This document shows positions 32,621 through 42,353 of a stretch of 57,443 nt of DNA, piece by piece. The DNA lies in the NCBI GenBank assembly GCA_021825865.1, contig JAKAFU010000001.1:1-57443 (forward strand), written 5' to 3'. The notes beneath the pieces are model-generated. The model was given only the letters and a program-made list of their open reading frames with translations, made no database searches and was not told the origin of the DNA. This stretch comes from a bacterium (GTDB lineage Bacteria > SZUA-79 > Acidulodesulfobacterales > Acidulodesulfobacteraceae). The position numbers and the translations under genes are program-made. The number at the start of each line of letters is the position of its first letter. Positions within the stretch are counted from its first letter, which is position 1.

Positions 32621-33283
32621 ATGGAACTGTTTGAAGCAATACTCACTCGTTCATCTAAAAGAGATTTTGAAGACAGACCGGTACCTAAAGAAACAATAGA
32701 TAAGATTTTATCGGCATCCTTGAGAGCTCCGTCATGGGCAAATTCTCAGCCGTGGGAGATTGCGGTTTCTACCGGCAAAACCAGCGATATAATTAAAAAA
32801 GAAATATATGAACGGGCGTCGAAGGACGACCCCGGATGTCCGGACTTCCCATTTCCCGAATGCTGGCCTGAACCTCAGGCAAAAAATATGTTTGAATCAG
32901 GTAAACACCGGTATGAAGCACTCTGTATAGGCAGGGATGATACCGCTAAAAGGTTGGAAACGGTACTGTCAAATTATTTATTTTTCGGTTCTCAAACCGC
33001 AATTTTTATATATATCGATGAAAAGCTGACGAACTGGTCAATTCTTGATTGCGGAATATTCATACAAAATATTCTTTTATGCGCTCACGCTGCCGGACTT
33101 GGCGCCTGCCCCCAGGCTTATCTCGTAAGGTATCCGGATGTTTTAAGAAAAACGCTTGAACTGCCTGAAAGCAAAAAATTTCTTCTTGGAATTTCTATCG
33201 GCTTTTATAAAAAAGATAGTATAATTAATAATATTGAAACGTCAAGGGTAAAATTAAATGATGCCGTCAGATATTATGATTAA
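32621..33283 (+). CDS. Nitroreductase family protein
   Basis: A 220-residue FMN-dependent oxidoreductase. It begins 'MELFEAILTRSSKRDFEDRP', with 'SASLRAPSWANSQPWEIAVS' (FMN binding) and 'LAHAAGLGACPQAYLVRYPD'-like 'CAHAAGLGACPQAYLVRY' near the end. ATG 32621 follows GGGGAGG by ten bases; the upstream ATG at 32552 falls in the operator. A Cys/Pro-rich insertion ('DPGCPDFPFPECWPEPQ') sets it apart from NfsB. It is first in a TetR-regulated cluster with an aldo/keto reductase and a second nitroreductase, so it probably reduces reactive electrophiles such as quinones or nitro compounds. Confidence 0.9.
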   Translation: MELFEAILTRSSKRDFEDRPVPKETIDKILSASLRAPSWANSQPWEIAVSTGKTSDIIKKEIYERASKDDPGCPDFPFPECWPEPQAKNMFESGKHRYEALCIGRDDTAKRLETVLSNYLFFGSQTAIFIYIDEKLTNWSILDCGIFIQNILLCAHAAGLGACPQAYLVRYPDVLRKTLELPESKKFLLGISIGFYKKDSIINNIETSRVKLNDAVRYYD

Positions 33284-33340
33284 ATTGTTTTCAGCTTGGA
33301 AGATATAAGCTCATTTCTTGCTGCCGGTTAATTTATATGG

Positions 33341-33955
33341 ATGATAATGATGCATAAAACGGAAATTAAACGAAAGGAAATTATAGATGCCGCTTTTGAA
33401 CTTATGCTGTCTAAAGGTTATGAAGGTACGTCTATTCAGGATATAACCGACAGCATACAGGCAACTAAAGGTTTGTTTTATCATTATTTTGATTCTAAAA
33501 AAGAAGCCGCAGCAGCCGTGATAGAAGAAGCTATAAAACCGGCTTATTACGAATTTTGGCGTCACACGTGGGATGAAATGTACGGCGGCGGAGAAAATCC
33601 CTTAGAAAATATTATAGCCGTTATTGAAAAACTTTATAAAAGAAAAGCCGAAGAATTTTCGCAAACCGGCTGTCCATTAGGTAATCTTATACTTGAATTG
33701 TCGGCAAAAGATTTATCTCTTGCTAAGTTAACCGACGAGGTTATTTTTTTATGGCATGCGCAGCTTGAAAAAACATTGATCAAAGCTAAAGAATCTAAAA
33801 TCATAAGTCTTGATGCCGATACGGCCAATATCAGCAATTTCATAATAGCCGGTATCGAAGGGTGTATAATGCTTTCTAAATCAAAACACGATAAAGAAAT
33901 ATTAAAAGGCTGCTTCGAGATATTAAAAAATTATATAAGGTCTTTGCAGTTATAG
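33341..33955 (+). CDS. TetR/AcrR family repressor of the redox cluster
   Basis: A 204-residue regulator. DNA-binding domain 'IIDAAFELMLSKGYEGTSIQ' then 'DITDSIQATKGLFYHYFDSK' (residues 10-52), and a ligand domain with 'EEFSQTGCPLGNLILELSAK', whose Cys is in the position used by several electrophile-sensing TetR proteins such as NemR. The operator candidate at 32531-32552 lies in front of the first gene of the cluster. Start could be any of the ATGs at 33341, 33347 or 33350; none has a strong ribosome-binding site. Confidence 0.9.
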   Translation: MIMMHKTEIKRKEIIDAAFELMLSKGYEGTSIQDITDSIQATKGLFYHYFDSKKEAAAAVIEEAIKPAYYEFWRHTWDEMYGGGENPLENIIAVIEKLYKRKAEEFSQTGCPLGNLILELSAKDLSLAKLTDEVIFLWHAQLEKTLIKAKESKIISLDADTANISNFIIAGIEGCIMLSKSKHDKEILKGCFEILKNYIRSLQL

Positions 33956-34005
33956 AAAATAAGAAGAATGGAACTAAATTTTATTTTATAACGGAGGTAA
34001 CTGCT

Positions 34006-35049
34006 ATGCAATATTCTAATCTCGGCAAAACAGGTCTTAAGGTATCACGGCTTTGCTTCGGCGCTATGACATTCGGGTTTAATTTCAGAAATATCGGAGC
34101 AGTCGGACAGGAAGATGCCAATAAAATGGTTAGATACGCTTATGAAAACGGAATAAATTTTTTTGATACAGCTGATGTTTATTCTTATGGGCAATCTGAA
34201 GAAATAACCGGAAACGCCCTGAAACAGCTTGATATTCCGCGGGAAAAATACGTCATTGCAACAAAAGTAAGGTCGCCTTTGAGCGAAGAAGCTATGAGCG
34301 GAAAAGGGGATGTTAACAATGTCGGGCTTTCAAGAAAACATATTATAGAAGCATGTAATAACAGTTTAAAACGGTTAAAGGTTGATTATATCGACCTTTA
34401 TCAGGTTCACGGCTGGGATTTATCCTCGCCAATAGAAGAAGCATTGGACGCCTTAGACTCTCTAGTAAAACAGGGTAAAGTATTATATCTCGGGGTTTCA
34501 AACTGGACTGCCCGCCATATTATGAAAGCTCTTTATCTCGCCAAAGCTAATAATTATCATACTTTCGTATCTCTTCAGGCATATTATTCGCTTGCCGGAC
34601 GAGATTTAGAGCATGAGCTTTTACCGTTATGCAACGAAGAAGGGCTCGGCGTGCTTCCGTGGTCGCCGCTTTCCGGAGGATTTTTAACCGGAAAGTACAC
34701 AAAAGATAATACAAAACCCAAAGGCGCAAGAAGAAGCGAATTCAACTTTCCTCCTATAGATGAAAGAGGTTATGACACAATTGAAGTATTGAAAAAAATT
34801 TCTGCACAGAAAAATGTTTCAATACCGCAAATAGCTCTAAGCTGGCTTTTGCATCAAAAAGGCGTAACATCGGTGATTATAGGTGCAAATAAAATGCCTC
34901 AGCTTGAAGACAATATTAAATCAATAAATGTAGAGCTTACAAATGAAGAAATAGAGGAACTGTCAAAAACAACTGCGCCAAACAAGTTATATCCTCAATG
35001 GATGGTAGAATGGCAAAATAACAGAGCAAGTTTTAATTTCAGCAGTTAA
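34006..35049 (+). CDS. Aldo/keto reductase
   Basis: A 347-residue NADPH-dependent reductase of the YajO/Tas-like group. 'LGKTGLKVSRLCFGAMTFGF' opens the barrel, 'NGINFFDTADVYSYGQSEEI' carries the catalytic Asp and Tyr, and 'VDYIDLYQVHGWDLSSPIEE' the catalytic His. 'HQKGVTSVIIGANKMPQLED' near the C-terminus binds the cofactor phosphate. Substrates are aldehydes and ketones. CGGAGG lies before ATG 34006. It is third in the TetR-linked redox cluster. Confidence 0.93.
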   Translation: MQYSNLGKTGLKVSRLCFGAMTFGFNFRNIGAVGQEDANKMVRYAYENGINFFDTADVYSYGQSEEITGNALKQLDIPREKYVIATKVRSPLSEEAMSGKGDVNNVGLSRKHIIEACNNSLKRLKVDYIDLYQVHGWDLSSPIEEALDALDSLVKQGKVLYLGVSNWTARHIMKALYLAKANNYHTFVSLQAYYSLAGRDLEHELLPLCNEEGLGVLPWSPLSGGFLTGKYTKDNTKPKGARRSEFNFPPIDERGYDTIEVLKKISAQKNVSIPQIALSWLLHQKGVTSVIIGANKMPQLEDNIKSINVELTNEEIEELSKTTAPNKLYPQWMVEWQNNRASFNFSS

Positions 35050-35241
35050 ACTTAACGGCAACAGTGCGCAAAATTTGTAGTAAAATTTATAAGATATGCG
35101 GATTAATTGATTTTTTTTAAAACTATATTCTAAACTTTTTGCGTTATTAAATTTATAAATGAAATATAACGTTCTAAAAATATTAAGCAATATTAATATT
35201 TAATATTAAAAATCGTTGCGCTGGAGGGATATAACATCATT

Positions 35242-35838
35242 ATGGAATTAACAGAAGCTATTAAAACACGGCAAAGTATAAGAAAATTCACTGATGAAGA
35301 CGTAAATACAGACAAAATCTTAGATATTATAGATATTGCATCAAATGCCCCAAGCGGCGGGAATGCTCAAAATTGGTTTTGCATAATAATAAAAAATAAG
35401 AATATTCTTAAACAAATGTGCGATAAAACTGAAACCGTATATAAAAAAGCTGCGGGAAAGGCAGCTCCAGGTTATTACACTTTTTTTACGGAATCACCGG
35501 TTGTTCTTGCTATCGTCGAGAAACCGTATGAAGGTTCTTTAGATGCCATATTAGAAAAAACCGACAAAGAAAGAAATTATATAAGAAAATTTATAGTAAA
35601 CCCGGGTTTACAGAATGTTTCCAGCTTTATAACCCATATTCTGCTCCTTATCCATGATGCCGGTCTCGGTGCATGCTGGATGACGGGACCGCTAATCGCC
35701 AAAGAGGAAATTGAAACAATTTTAGGAATTAACAAACCTGACAATCTTGTTGCATTAATACCTGTCGGAAATAGAACAGAAAGGCATTCAAAAACAAAGA
35801 GGAAAGATATTTCTGAGATTATAAGAATAGTGGATTAA
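35242..35838 (+). CDS. Nitroreductase family protein (second)
   Basis: A 198-residue FMN oxidoreductase: 'AIKTRQSIRKFTDEDVNTDK', 'ASNAPSGGNAQNWFCIIIKN' and 'LLIHDAGLGACWMTGPLIAK' are the FMN-binding and dimer segments. It is the last gene of the cluster, 192 bases after the aldo/keto reductase, so it may have its own promoter. GGAGGG lies about 15 bases upstream of ATG 35242. The substrate cannot be predicted. Confidence 0.92.
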   Translation: MELTEAIKTRQSIRKFTDEDVNTDKILDIIDIASNAPSGGNAQNWFCIIIKNKNILKQMCDKTETVYKKAAGKAAPGYYTFFTESPVVLAIVEKPYEGSLDAILEKTDKERNYIRKFIVNPGLQNVSSFITHILLLIHDAGLGACWMTGPLIAKEEIETILGINKPDNLVALIPVGNRTERHSKTKRKDISEIIRIVD

Positions 35839-35872
35839 AAATAAATTGATAATTAATTGGGGACACAACCTT

Positions 35873-36097
35873 TCAGCGTTCGGAAATTTCATAATTTAAA
35901 GGCGTATAGCCGGCATTTTCTATTCCTTTTTTGATGTCGTCGATATTTATGTCATCAAGAGCAGTAATTGTGCTGTTTTTTTGTGATAACGACGTATTGA
36001 CTTCAACTACGCCTTTTACCTTAGTAATTGCCTTGTCGACGTTAGCTGCGCAATGTTGGCATGTCATGCCGTCTATTTCTATCTTAATTGTTTTCAT
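35873..36097 (-). CDS. HMA-domain metallochaperone (second)
   Basis: A 74-residue soluble HMA domain, 'KIEIDGMTCQHCAANVDKAI', with the Cys pair of CopZ-like proteins and no signal peptide. ATG 36097 follows AGGAGGG; an upstream ATG 36148 is rejected. The second half 'NSTITALDDINIDDIKKGIE' and 'NAGYTPLNYE' is close to the HMA domain of MerA at 29.2 kb, so the two probably share recent ancestry. It stands alone between the nitroreductase and glnA. Confidence 0.88.
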   Translation of the reverse strand: MKTIKIEIDGMTCQHCAANVDKAITKVKGVVEVNTSLSQKNSTITALDDINIDDIKKGIENAGYTPLNYEISER

Positions 36098-36136
36098 GAT
36101 AAAAAAACCCTCCTGTTTAGTTTTTTTAGCTATAAT

Positions 36137-36181
36137 AATCAGGGACATGCGTCATTTTTTAAACGGCATCTGTCCCTGATT
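36137..36181. terminator. Hairpin between glnA and the HMA gene
   Basis: AATCAGGGACA (36137-36147) pairs with TGTCCCTGATT (36171-36181). It lies 19 bases after the glnA stop codon and may end glnA transcription; the T run is weak. Confidence 0.6.
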
Positions 36182-36199
36182 TTAGTCCCTAATTTTATA

Positions 36200-37612
36200 T
36201 TAGATATCGTAATACAGATGAAATTCGTACGGAACCGGCGTCATACGAACAGGATTTACATCATGCTCCATTTTATAATCAATCCATGTCTGAACAAAAT
36301 CTTCCGTAAATACGTCTCCTTGAAGTAAGAACTTATGGTCTTTTTCAAGATTTTCAAGCGCTTCTTCAAGCGAACCCGGGGCTACAGGAATAGACCTCAA
36401 TTCTTTTTTAGTTAATGTAAATAAGTCTTTGTCGACAGGTTTTCCCGGGTCTATCTTATTTATAATTCCGTCAAGACCTGCTAAAAGCAATGCCGAAAAT
36501 GCAAGATAACCGTTTGCGGAAGGGTCCGGCGTTCTGTATTCTATTCTTTTTGCGTTCGGATTGTTTGAATACATAGGTATTCTGACAGATGCGCTTCTGT
36601 TTCTGGAGGAATAAACAAAATTAACAGGCGCTTCAAAACCGGGAACTAATCTTTTATATGAATTTGTGGTTGCATTGGTAATCGCGCAAAGGGCTTTTGC
36701 ATGTTTTAAAATGCCGCCGATATAATGAAGAGCCATTTCGGATAAACCGGCATAACCTGTGCCGGCAAATAGCGGTTTGCCGTTTTTCCAGAGGCTTTGA
36801 TGAATATGCATACCGGAACCGTTATCGCCATAAAGAGGCTTCGGCATAAATGTTACCGTTTTATCGTATCTTTTAGCAACATTTTTTACTATATACTTAT
36901 ACATCATGAAATAATCGCCCATCAAAGTAAGCGGGGAAAATCTCATGTCTATTTCAGCCTGCCCTCCGGTTGCAACTTCGTGATGCGCCGCTTCAATTCT
37001 TATGCCTGCATTCTGAAGTTCCAGAACCATTTCGTTTCTGATATCGCTCTGGGTATCAATCGGAGAAACCGGAAAATATCCTTCTTTATGGCGCGGTTTA
37101 TGCCCAAGATTAGGCATTTCGTCTTTACCGCTGTTCCATATGCCTTCCTCTGAATCAATAAAATAATATCCTGAATTTGAGGTCTGGTCATATCTTATAT
37201 CGTCAAATATAAAAAATTCGGCTTCCGGACCAAAATATGCGGTATCTGCGATACCGGTAGATTTCAGATATTTTTCTGCTTTTTGAGCTATATAGCGCGG
37301 GTCTTTATCATAAAATTTTCCGGTCATCGGGTCTTTAATATTGCATGCAATAGACAGTGTTTTCGCTTCCATAAAAGGGTCTAAAAATGCTGTTTTAGGG
37401 TCAGGAATAACAAGCATATCCGATGCTTCAATAGACTGCCATCCTCTTATGCTTGAGCCGTCAAAACCAAATCCTTCCTGAAAAGAATCTTCGGATACTT
37501 CGCTGATAGGCACGACAAAATGCTGCCATGTGCCAAATAAATCGCAAAACTTCACATCAACCATCTGAACTTCGTTTTCTTTAATAAATTGCATTACTTC
37601 ATTTTCATTCAT
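36200..37612 (-). CDS. glnA: Type I glutamine synthetase lacking the adenylylation Tyr
   Basis: A 470-residue GSI enzyme with ATP, glutamate and metal motifs: '[20 protein letters not shown]', '[15 protein letters not shown]', '[18 protein letters not shown]', '[20 protein letters not shown]' and '[20 protein letters not shown]'. It makes glutamine from glutamate and ammonium. In GSI-beta enzymes Tyr397 of the KNLYDLPP motif is adenylylated. Here the matching segment is '[12 protein letters not shown]', with Phe398 instead. The PII gene lies 127 bases upstream, a usual partner. GGAGG precedes ATG. Confidence 0.96.
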   Translation of the reverse strand: MNENEVMQFIKENEVQMVDVKFCDLFGTWQHFVVPISEVSEDSFQEGFGFDGSSIRGWQSIEASDMLVIPDPKTAFLDPFMEAKTLSIACNIKDPMTGKFYDKDPRYIAQKAEKYLKSTGIADTAYFGPEAEFFIFDDIRYDQTSNSGYYFIDSEEGIWNSGKDEMPNLGHKPRHKEGYFPVSPIDTQSDIRNEMVLELQNAGIRIEAAHHEVATGGQAEIDMRFSPLTLMGDYFMMYKYIVKNVAKRYDKTVTFMPKPLYGDNGSGMHIHQSLWKNGKPLFAGTGYAGLSEMALHYIGGILKHAKALCAITNATTNSYKRLVPGFEAPVNFVYSSRNRSASVRIPMYSNNPNAKRIEYRTPDPSANGYLAFSALLLAGLDGIINKIDPGKPVDKDLFTLTKKELRSIPVAPGSLEEALENLEKDHKFLLQGDVFTEDFVQTWIDYKMEHDVNPVRMTPVPYEFHLYYDI

Positions 37613-37739
37613 GTTACCTCCGAAAATAATTATTGTTATTAATTTTTAAATTAGATAACGCTGCTTCATTTATACTTATATTTGCATTTATATATTATTT
37701 CTTTACATTTTTTTATATTTCTTTATTTTTTATTATTCT

Positions 37740-38147
<408 letters not shown>

Positions 38148-38208
38148 CTAATTATGTAATTTTTGCTCAACATTTAATCAATTTACAAAATTATGATTAA
38201 AACTTAAG

Positions 38209-38694
38209 CTATTCTCTAAAATTTACAAAAGATAATTCTATATTTATTTCAAAATTTTTCAAGTCTGAAATGATTTTCTGCAGCTCGTCTTTTGATTTTG
38301 AGCTAACTCTTAAATGGTCTTTTAAATTTTCAATAGTAGTTTTTGGCGATATTTTTTTGATTTCTTGAATTATAAGTTTAGAGGGCTCTTTATCTATGCC
38401 TTCTTTAATTTCTACCTCCTGTCTGACCATTCCCTTGGAAGCGTCTTCTTTCTTTTTAAAGTCCAAATATTTAATTGACAACCCTCTTTTAATAAGCCGT
38501 CCTTTAAATATATCTATAACCGCTTCAAGTTTGAAATCGTCATCTGCCAATATTTTAACAATATTCTCTTCTCTTTTTATTTCGCTTTTTGAACCTTTGA
38601 AATCGTAACGGCTTAATATTTCCTTTGAAGTTTGATTTATGGCATTATCAACCTCTTGAAGATCCGCTTTTGAAACAATATCGAAAGAAGACAT
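38209..38694 (-). CDS. yajQ: YajQ family nucleotide-binding protein
   Basis: A 161-residue member of UPF0234: 'SSFDIVSKADLQEVDNAINQ', 'SRYDFKGSKSEIKREENIV' and the C-terminal 'ISDLKNFEINIELSFVNFRE'. YajQ proteins bind nucleic acids and, in Xanthomonas, c-di-GMP with a transcription factor partner. It follows lolA by three bases, with ftsK before that, so the three are one operon. A diguanylate cyclase gene is at 9.6 kb. Confidence 0.92.
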   Translation of the reverse strand: MSSFDIVSKADLQEVDNAINQTSKEILSRYDFKGSKSEIKREENIVKILADDDFKLEAVIDIFKGRLIKRGLSIKYLDFKKKEDASKGMVRQEVEIKEGIDKEPSKLIIQEIKKISPKTTIENLKDHLRVSSKSKDELQKIISDLKNFEINIELSFVNFRE

Positions 38695-38697
38695 GGT

Positions 38698-39372
38698 TTA
38701 CTCCTTTTCATAAATTATTTTATAAGACGCAGGAAATTGAGCGCTGAATAGACTATTTTTTATGTTTTTATTAAATTTTTCATTTAAATAATAAGTTTCT
38801 ATCCTGCCCTGCATTGTGATAATTAAAATAGAATTGATTTTATAGCTGTTTTTTGCAAAATTTATATAAATTAATCTGGCACGCTGAAATTTTAAAGGCC
38901 GCAGTTCGACTTTCCATGAATTAGTTTTATGATTGTCGATTATATTGACTATTTTAAAATATTTTCTCATATTTCCGAGCAATGAGATGACATTAGGCGG
39001 AAAGCCCCCAATATTGCTATTTATATTATAAACAAGCACCTGCTTTAGTCTGCCGTTAACCGCATATAATTTTTTATTAAAATACAGTTCTTTTTGCTTG
39101 TAAGGCGATGTATATATCCATGCCAATTTATCCGGTTTTTTGTAGAAAAACATACCTTTTGAATTAATCGACTGCGAATATCCTCTTAAAATTTCTTTCT
39201 GTATAAAGTCTGCTGTGATAGAATTTATATTTGAATATTTTAGTTCTATTTTTTTTATTACGATATTATTTCCTATTGCATAAGTCTTTTTAATATTTGA
39301 CATTATTAAAACAACAACCGAAACCGATAAAATGAGCAAACACAAATTAAAATACGGCGATAATCTCTTCAC
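38698..39372 (-). CDS. lolA: Outer-membrane lipoprotein carrier protein
   Basis: A 224-residue periplasmic chaperone with a signal-anchor start ('LCLLILSVSVVVLIMSNI'). The mature part includes 'INSITADFIQKEILRGYSQS', 'GMFFYKKPDKLAWIYTSPYK' and 'KQELYFNKKLYAVNGRLKQV'-type strands, matching the LolA barrel. It ferries lipoproteins from LolCDE to the outer membrane. Its start codon overlaps the ftsK stop by four bases (ATGA), so the genes are translationally coupled. Its presence marks a diderm organism. Confidence 0.88.
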   Translation of the reverse strand: MKRLSPYFNLCLLILSVSVVVLIMSNIKKTYAIGNNIVIKKIELKYSNINSITADFIQKEILRGYSQSINSKGMFFYKKPDKLAWIYTSPYKQKELYFNKKLYAVNGRLKQVLVYNINSNIGGFPPNVISLLGNMRKYFKIVNIIDNHKTNSWKVELRPLKFQRARLIYINFAKNSYKINSILIITMQGRIETYYLNEKFNKNIKNSLFSAQFPASYKIIYEKE

Positions 39373-42101
39373 GTAATTATTCTCCCTTTATTATTTAAAA
39401 TTCCTTCGCTCTGCAGTCTTTCAATAAGCCTTGCAGCCCTGTTAAACCCGATTCTGAAGTTTCTCTGAACAAACGAAATCGAAACGTATTCCATATTTCG
39501 CTCATTAATCAGCTCAATTAATTCTTCATGTAAATTTTCATCCTGTGCATTTTCTGTAATTCTATCAAAATTATTAGATTTTTCAAACTCATTTATTAGG
39601 AGCTCTTTTTTTTGTGACGGTAAATGCCTGCCTACAATTGAATTGATGACATTCTGGATTTCGTCTTCGCTTATATATGCCCCGTGAATCCTTAACAGTT
39701 TCCCCTGCCCTGGCGGCAGGAAAAGCATATCTCCGTTACCTAACAATTCTTCTGCTCCGTTTGAATCTAAAATAGTTCTTGAATCTATCTTGGATGACAC
39801 CAAAAACGCCAGTCTTGAAGGCATATTTGCTTTTATAACGCCTGTAATGACATTAACAGACGGGCGCTGCGTCGCTATAACTAAATGTATCCCGCAGGCT
39901 CTTGCCATCTGAGACAATCTCATAATAGAAGTCTCAACGTCTTTAGGGCTGACAAGCATAAGGTCGCTTAATTCATCTATTATAATCACTAAGAATGGCA
40001 GTATCTGTTTATGATTTTGTTTTAAATATACATTATACTGTTCAATATTTCTGACTTTTGCCTCCTGCATCATTTTATATCTGTCTTCCATTTCTTTTAC
40101 AGCCCAGCTTAACGCCGCCGCGGCTTTTTTAGGGTCGCATACTACATCGGTAACAAGATGCGGCAGTCCTTCGTAAAAAGTTAATTCCAATCTTTTAGGG
40201 TCTATCATCAAAAAATTAACTTCTTCGTACGTCGCCTTAAACAATATACTGGTAATCAGCGTATTTAAAAAAACGCTTTTGCCGGAGCCTGTTGAACCTG
40301 CGACGAGCAAATGCGGACACTTTGCAAGATCGAATACTGCGTTATTTCCTTTCGGTCCTTTACCTAGAACTATAGTTAAAAGCGACTTTGAATTTTTAAA
40401 TTCTGCAGAATTAATCAATTCAGAAAAATAAACCGTTTCCCTCTTTCTATTAGGCACTTCAATGCCAACTGCCGATTTACCCTGGATAACACCGGTGATT
40501 CTTACGGATTTTGATTTTAAAGCCATGGTTAAATCTTCGGAAACTGTCTGGATTTTACCTACTTTTACACCGCTTTCCGGCTCAAATTCATACATTGTAA
40601 TAATCGGACCCGGTTCAATACCTGTGATGCGTCCTTTAATCCCAAGGTCGGATAATTTTTTTTCTATTATTTTTGCGTTTTGCGTCAACTCAATTTTATC
40701 TATTTTCTGTTTTGCGTCTAAAACTCTAATCGGCAAAATAGACGGCAGGGGAATTTCATACTCTTTATCTGCGGCGGCATCAGGCAAATTGCCGTCAGCA
40801 TTTTCGGATTTTGTTTCATTAGATTTTGTTTCATTTATTCTTTCGTCAGTCCGGCCGTCTTTATTTTTATTATTCTCATTTTTGTCATTTAGGCTGTGTT
40901 TCTCAGCATCAGCGGCCTCAGTATTATTTTCACGTTTTAATATATTCTGTTTATCGGCGGTATCGTCTTTATCTTGAACTTTGCAGTCTCTATCGGCGCA
41001 ATTTAAAAATTCTTCTTTTTTTATTTTATTATCATTGTTGAAGTTATTTTCAAATTTATCCTTCGCATACATACCTGAATCATGTATTTTAAATATAGGC
41101 ATTTCTGCATCAGTTTCTAAGTTTTTTATGTTATCCGCGTCTCCGTTTAAAATTTTATGGGAATAATTATTATCTGCAGTTTTATTAGTATCCGGCAATT
41201 GTCCTAATTTGTTATTGCCGGTCTGCCCGTTTTTTTCTTTACCGTCGTTTTCGCCTATTAAATTGGAACCGTATAATAAATCATAAGCCTCACTATTTTT
41301 GGCGTTATATTCATACTCTTTGCTATATTTTAGATCTCCGCCGTCATCATTATTATTATTATAATAATCAAATCCTTTATTCTTGTTATTCGTTCTTTTT
41401 TTGACTTTTAATTTTATTCTTAAGTTCTCCGATATGTTATAAAATTTTTCTTTCAACTTATTTAAAAAAGATTTTTTGGCTGTATTCGGCGGCATGTAGC
41501 CGTTTACTGCAATATCTGCTGTTTTAAGCCCCGGAGATTTAATTTTTAATATTGTGTATATCTTTGTTTGCAATTTATTTTTATAATCTATAGCAGCAGT
41601 AAATAATTGTTTTAAATCATAATTATCAAATAGCAATAAAAAAACTATCACATAACAAAACAAAATAACTAATATTACGCCTATTTCTCCAAGCAATCTT
41701 TCTCCTGAATTTAATAATTCTTCACCGATTAATCCGCCTCCGGATATACTGAATTTATGGTATAATGAATTTTTGTTTATCAGACTGAGCAATATTAAAG
41801 AATCGAGATAAAATAATATCAAACTTAAATAAAATTTATAGTCCTTTTTGCTTATTAATAAAATAATCCCGATAATAAAACAGATTAATATCAGCAAAAA
41901 ATAGCCGTAACCGAAAATTTGAAGCATCCACATTGAAATAAAAGAGCCGAATTCACCCCCTAAATTTACGCTGCGTTTTACGGCTATCGAATATGAATTT
42001 GAAGATATCTGATATACATTGTATGAAAGGAGGGAAATAAAACAATATACAGACGATAATATCAAAACAACTGAACTTAAAAATCTTTTATAATGTGGCA
42101 T
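39369..42101 (-). CDS. ftsK: DNA translocase FtsK/SpoIIIE
   Basis: A 910-residue protein. The N-terminal 170 residues have four or five membrane helices. Residues about 200-440 are a highly charged Asn/Asp/Lys-rich low-complexity linker. The motor has Walker A 'LLVAGSTGSGKSVFLNTLIT' and Walker B 'LPFLVIIIDELSDLMLVSPK', and 'ARACGIHLVIATQRPSVNVI'. The C-terminal gamma winged helix is present ('YVSISFVQRNFRIGFNRAAR'). It pumps chromosomal DNA during division and activates dif recombination. It precedes lolA and yajQ in an operon. Confidence 0.95.
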   Translation of the reverse strand: MPHYKRFLSSVVLILSSVYCFISLLSYNVYQISSNSYSIAVKRSVNLGGEFGSFISMWMLQIFGYGYFLLILICFIIGIILLISKKDYKFYLSLILFYLDSLILLSLINKNSLYHKFSISGGGLIGEELLNSGERLLGEIGVILVILFCYVIVFLLLFDNYDLKQLFTAAIDYKNKLQTKIYTILKIKSPGLKTADIAVNGYMPPNTAKKSFLNKLKEKFYNISENLRIKLKVKKRTNNKNKGFDYYNNNNDDGGDLKYSKEYEYNAKNSEAYDLLYGSNLIGENDGKEKNGQTGNNKLGQLPDTNKTADNNYSHKILNGDADNIKNLETDAEMPIFKIHDSGMYAKDKFENNFNNDNKIKKEEFLNCADRDCKVQDKDDTADKQNILKRENNTEAADAEKHSLNDKNENNKNKDGRTDERINETKSNETKSENADGNLPDAAADKEYEIPLPSILPIRVLDAKQKIDKIELTQNAKIIEKKLSDLGIKGRITGIEPGPIITMYEFEPESGVKVGKIQTVSEDLTMALKSKSVRITGVIQGKSAVGIEVPNRKRETVYFSELINSAEFKNSKSLLTIVLGKGPKGNNAVFDLAKCPHLLVAGSTGSGKSVFLNTLITSILFKATYEEVNFLMIDPKRLELTFYEGLPHLVTDVVCDPKKAAAALSWAVKEMEDRYKMMQEAKVRNIEQYNVYLKQNHKQILPFLVIIIDELSDLMLVSPKDVETSIMRLSQMARACGIHLVIATQRPSVNVITGVIKANMPSRLAFLVSSKIDSRTILDSNGAEELLGNGDMLFLPPGQGKLLRIHGAYISEDEIQNVINSIVGRHLPSQKKELLINEFEKSNNFDRITENAQDENLHEELIELINERNMEYVSISFVQRNFRIGFNRAARLIERLQSEGILNNKGRIIT

Positions 42102-42353
42102 AATATATTTAACTAATAAATTAATAATTTTATAATATTATTTTTTATTAAACCGGCTATATCTTTTTATATTATAGCCGTACAAATTATTATATTATAT
42201 TTTGATTTAAATGAAAGAATTAATTGCTTCGTCGGATACTGCATAGTTTAATTACCTTGGAGGTTTTTGCAAGGGGTTCTTTATCACTGCGTATGTCTTT
42301 TAGTACAAATATCTCACAATTTAAATATTTTGAAATACAAAAGCGGCGTGTGT

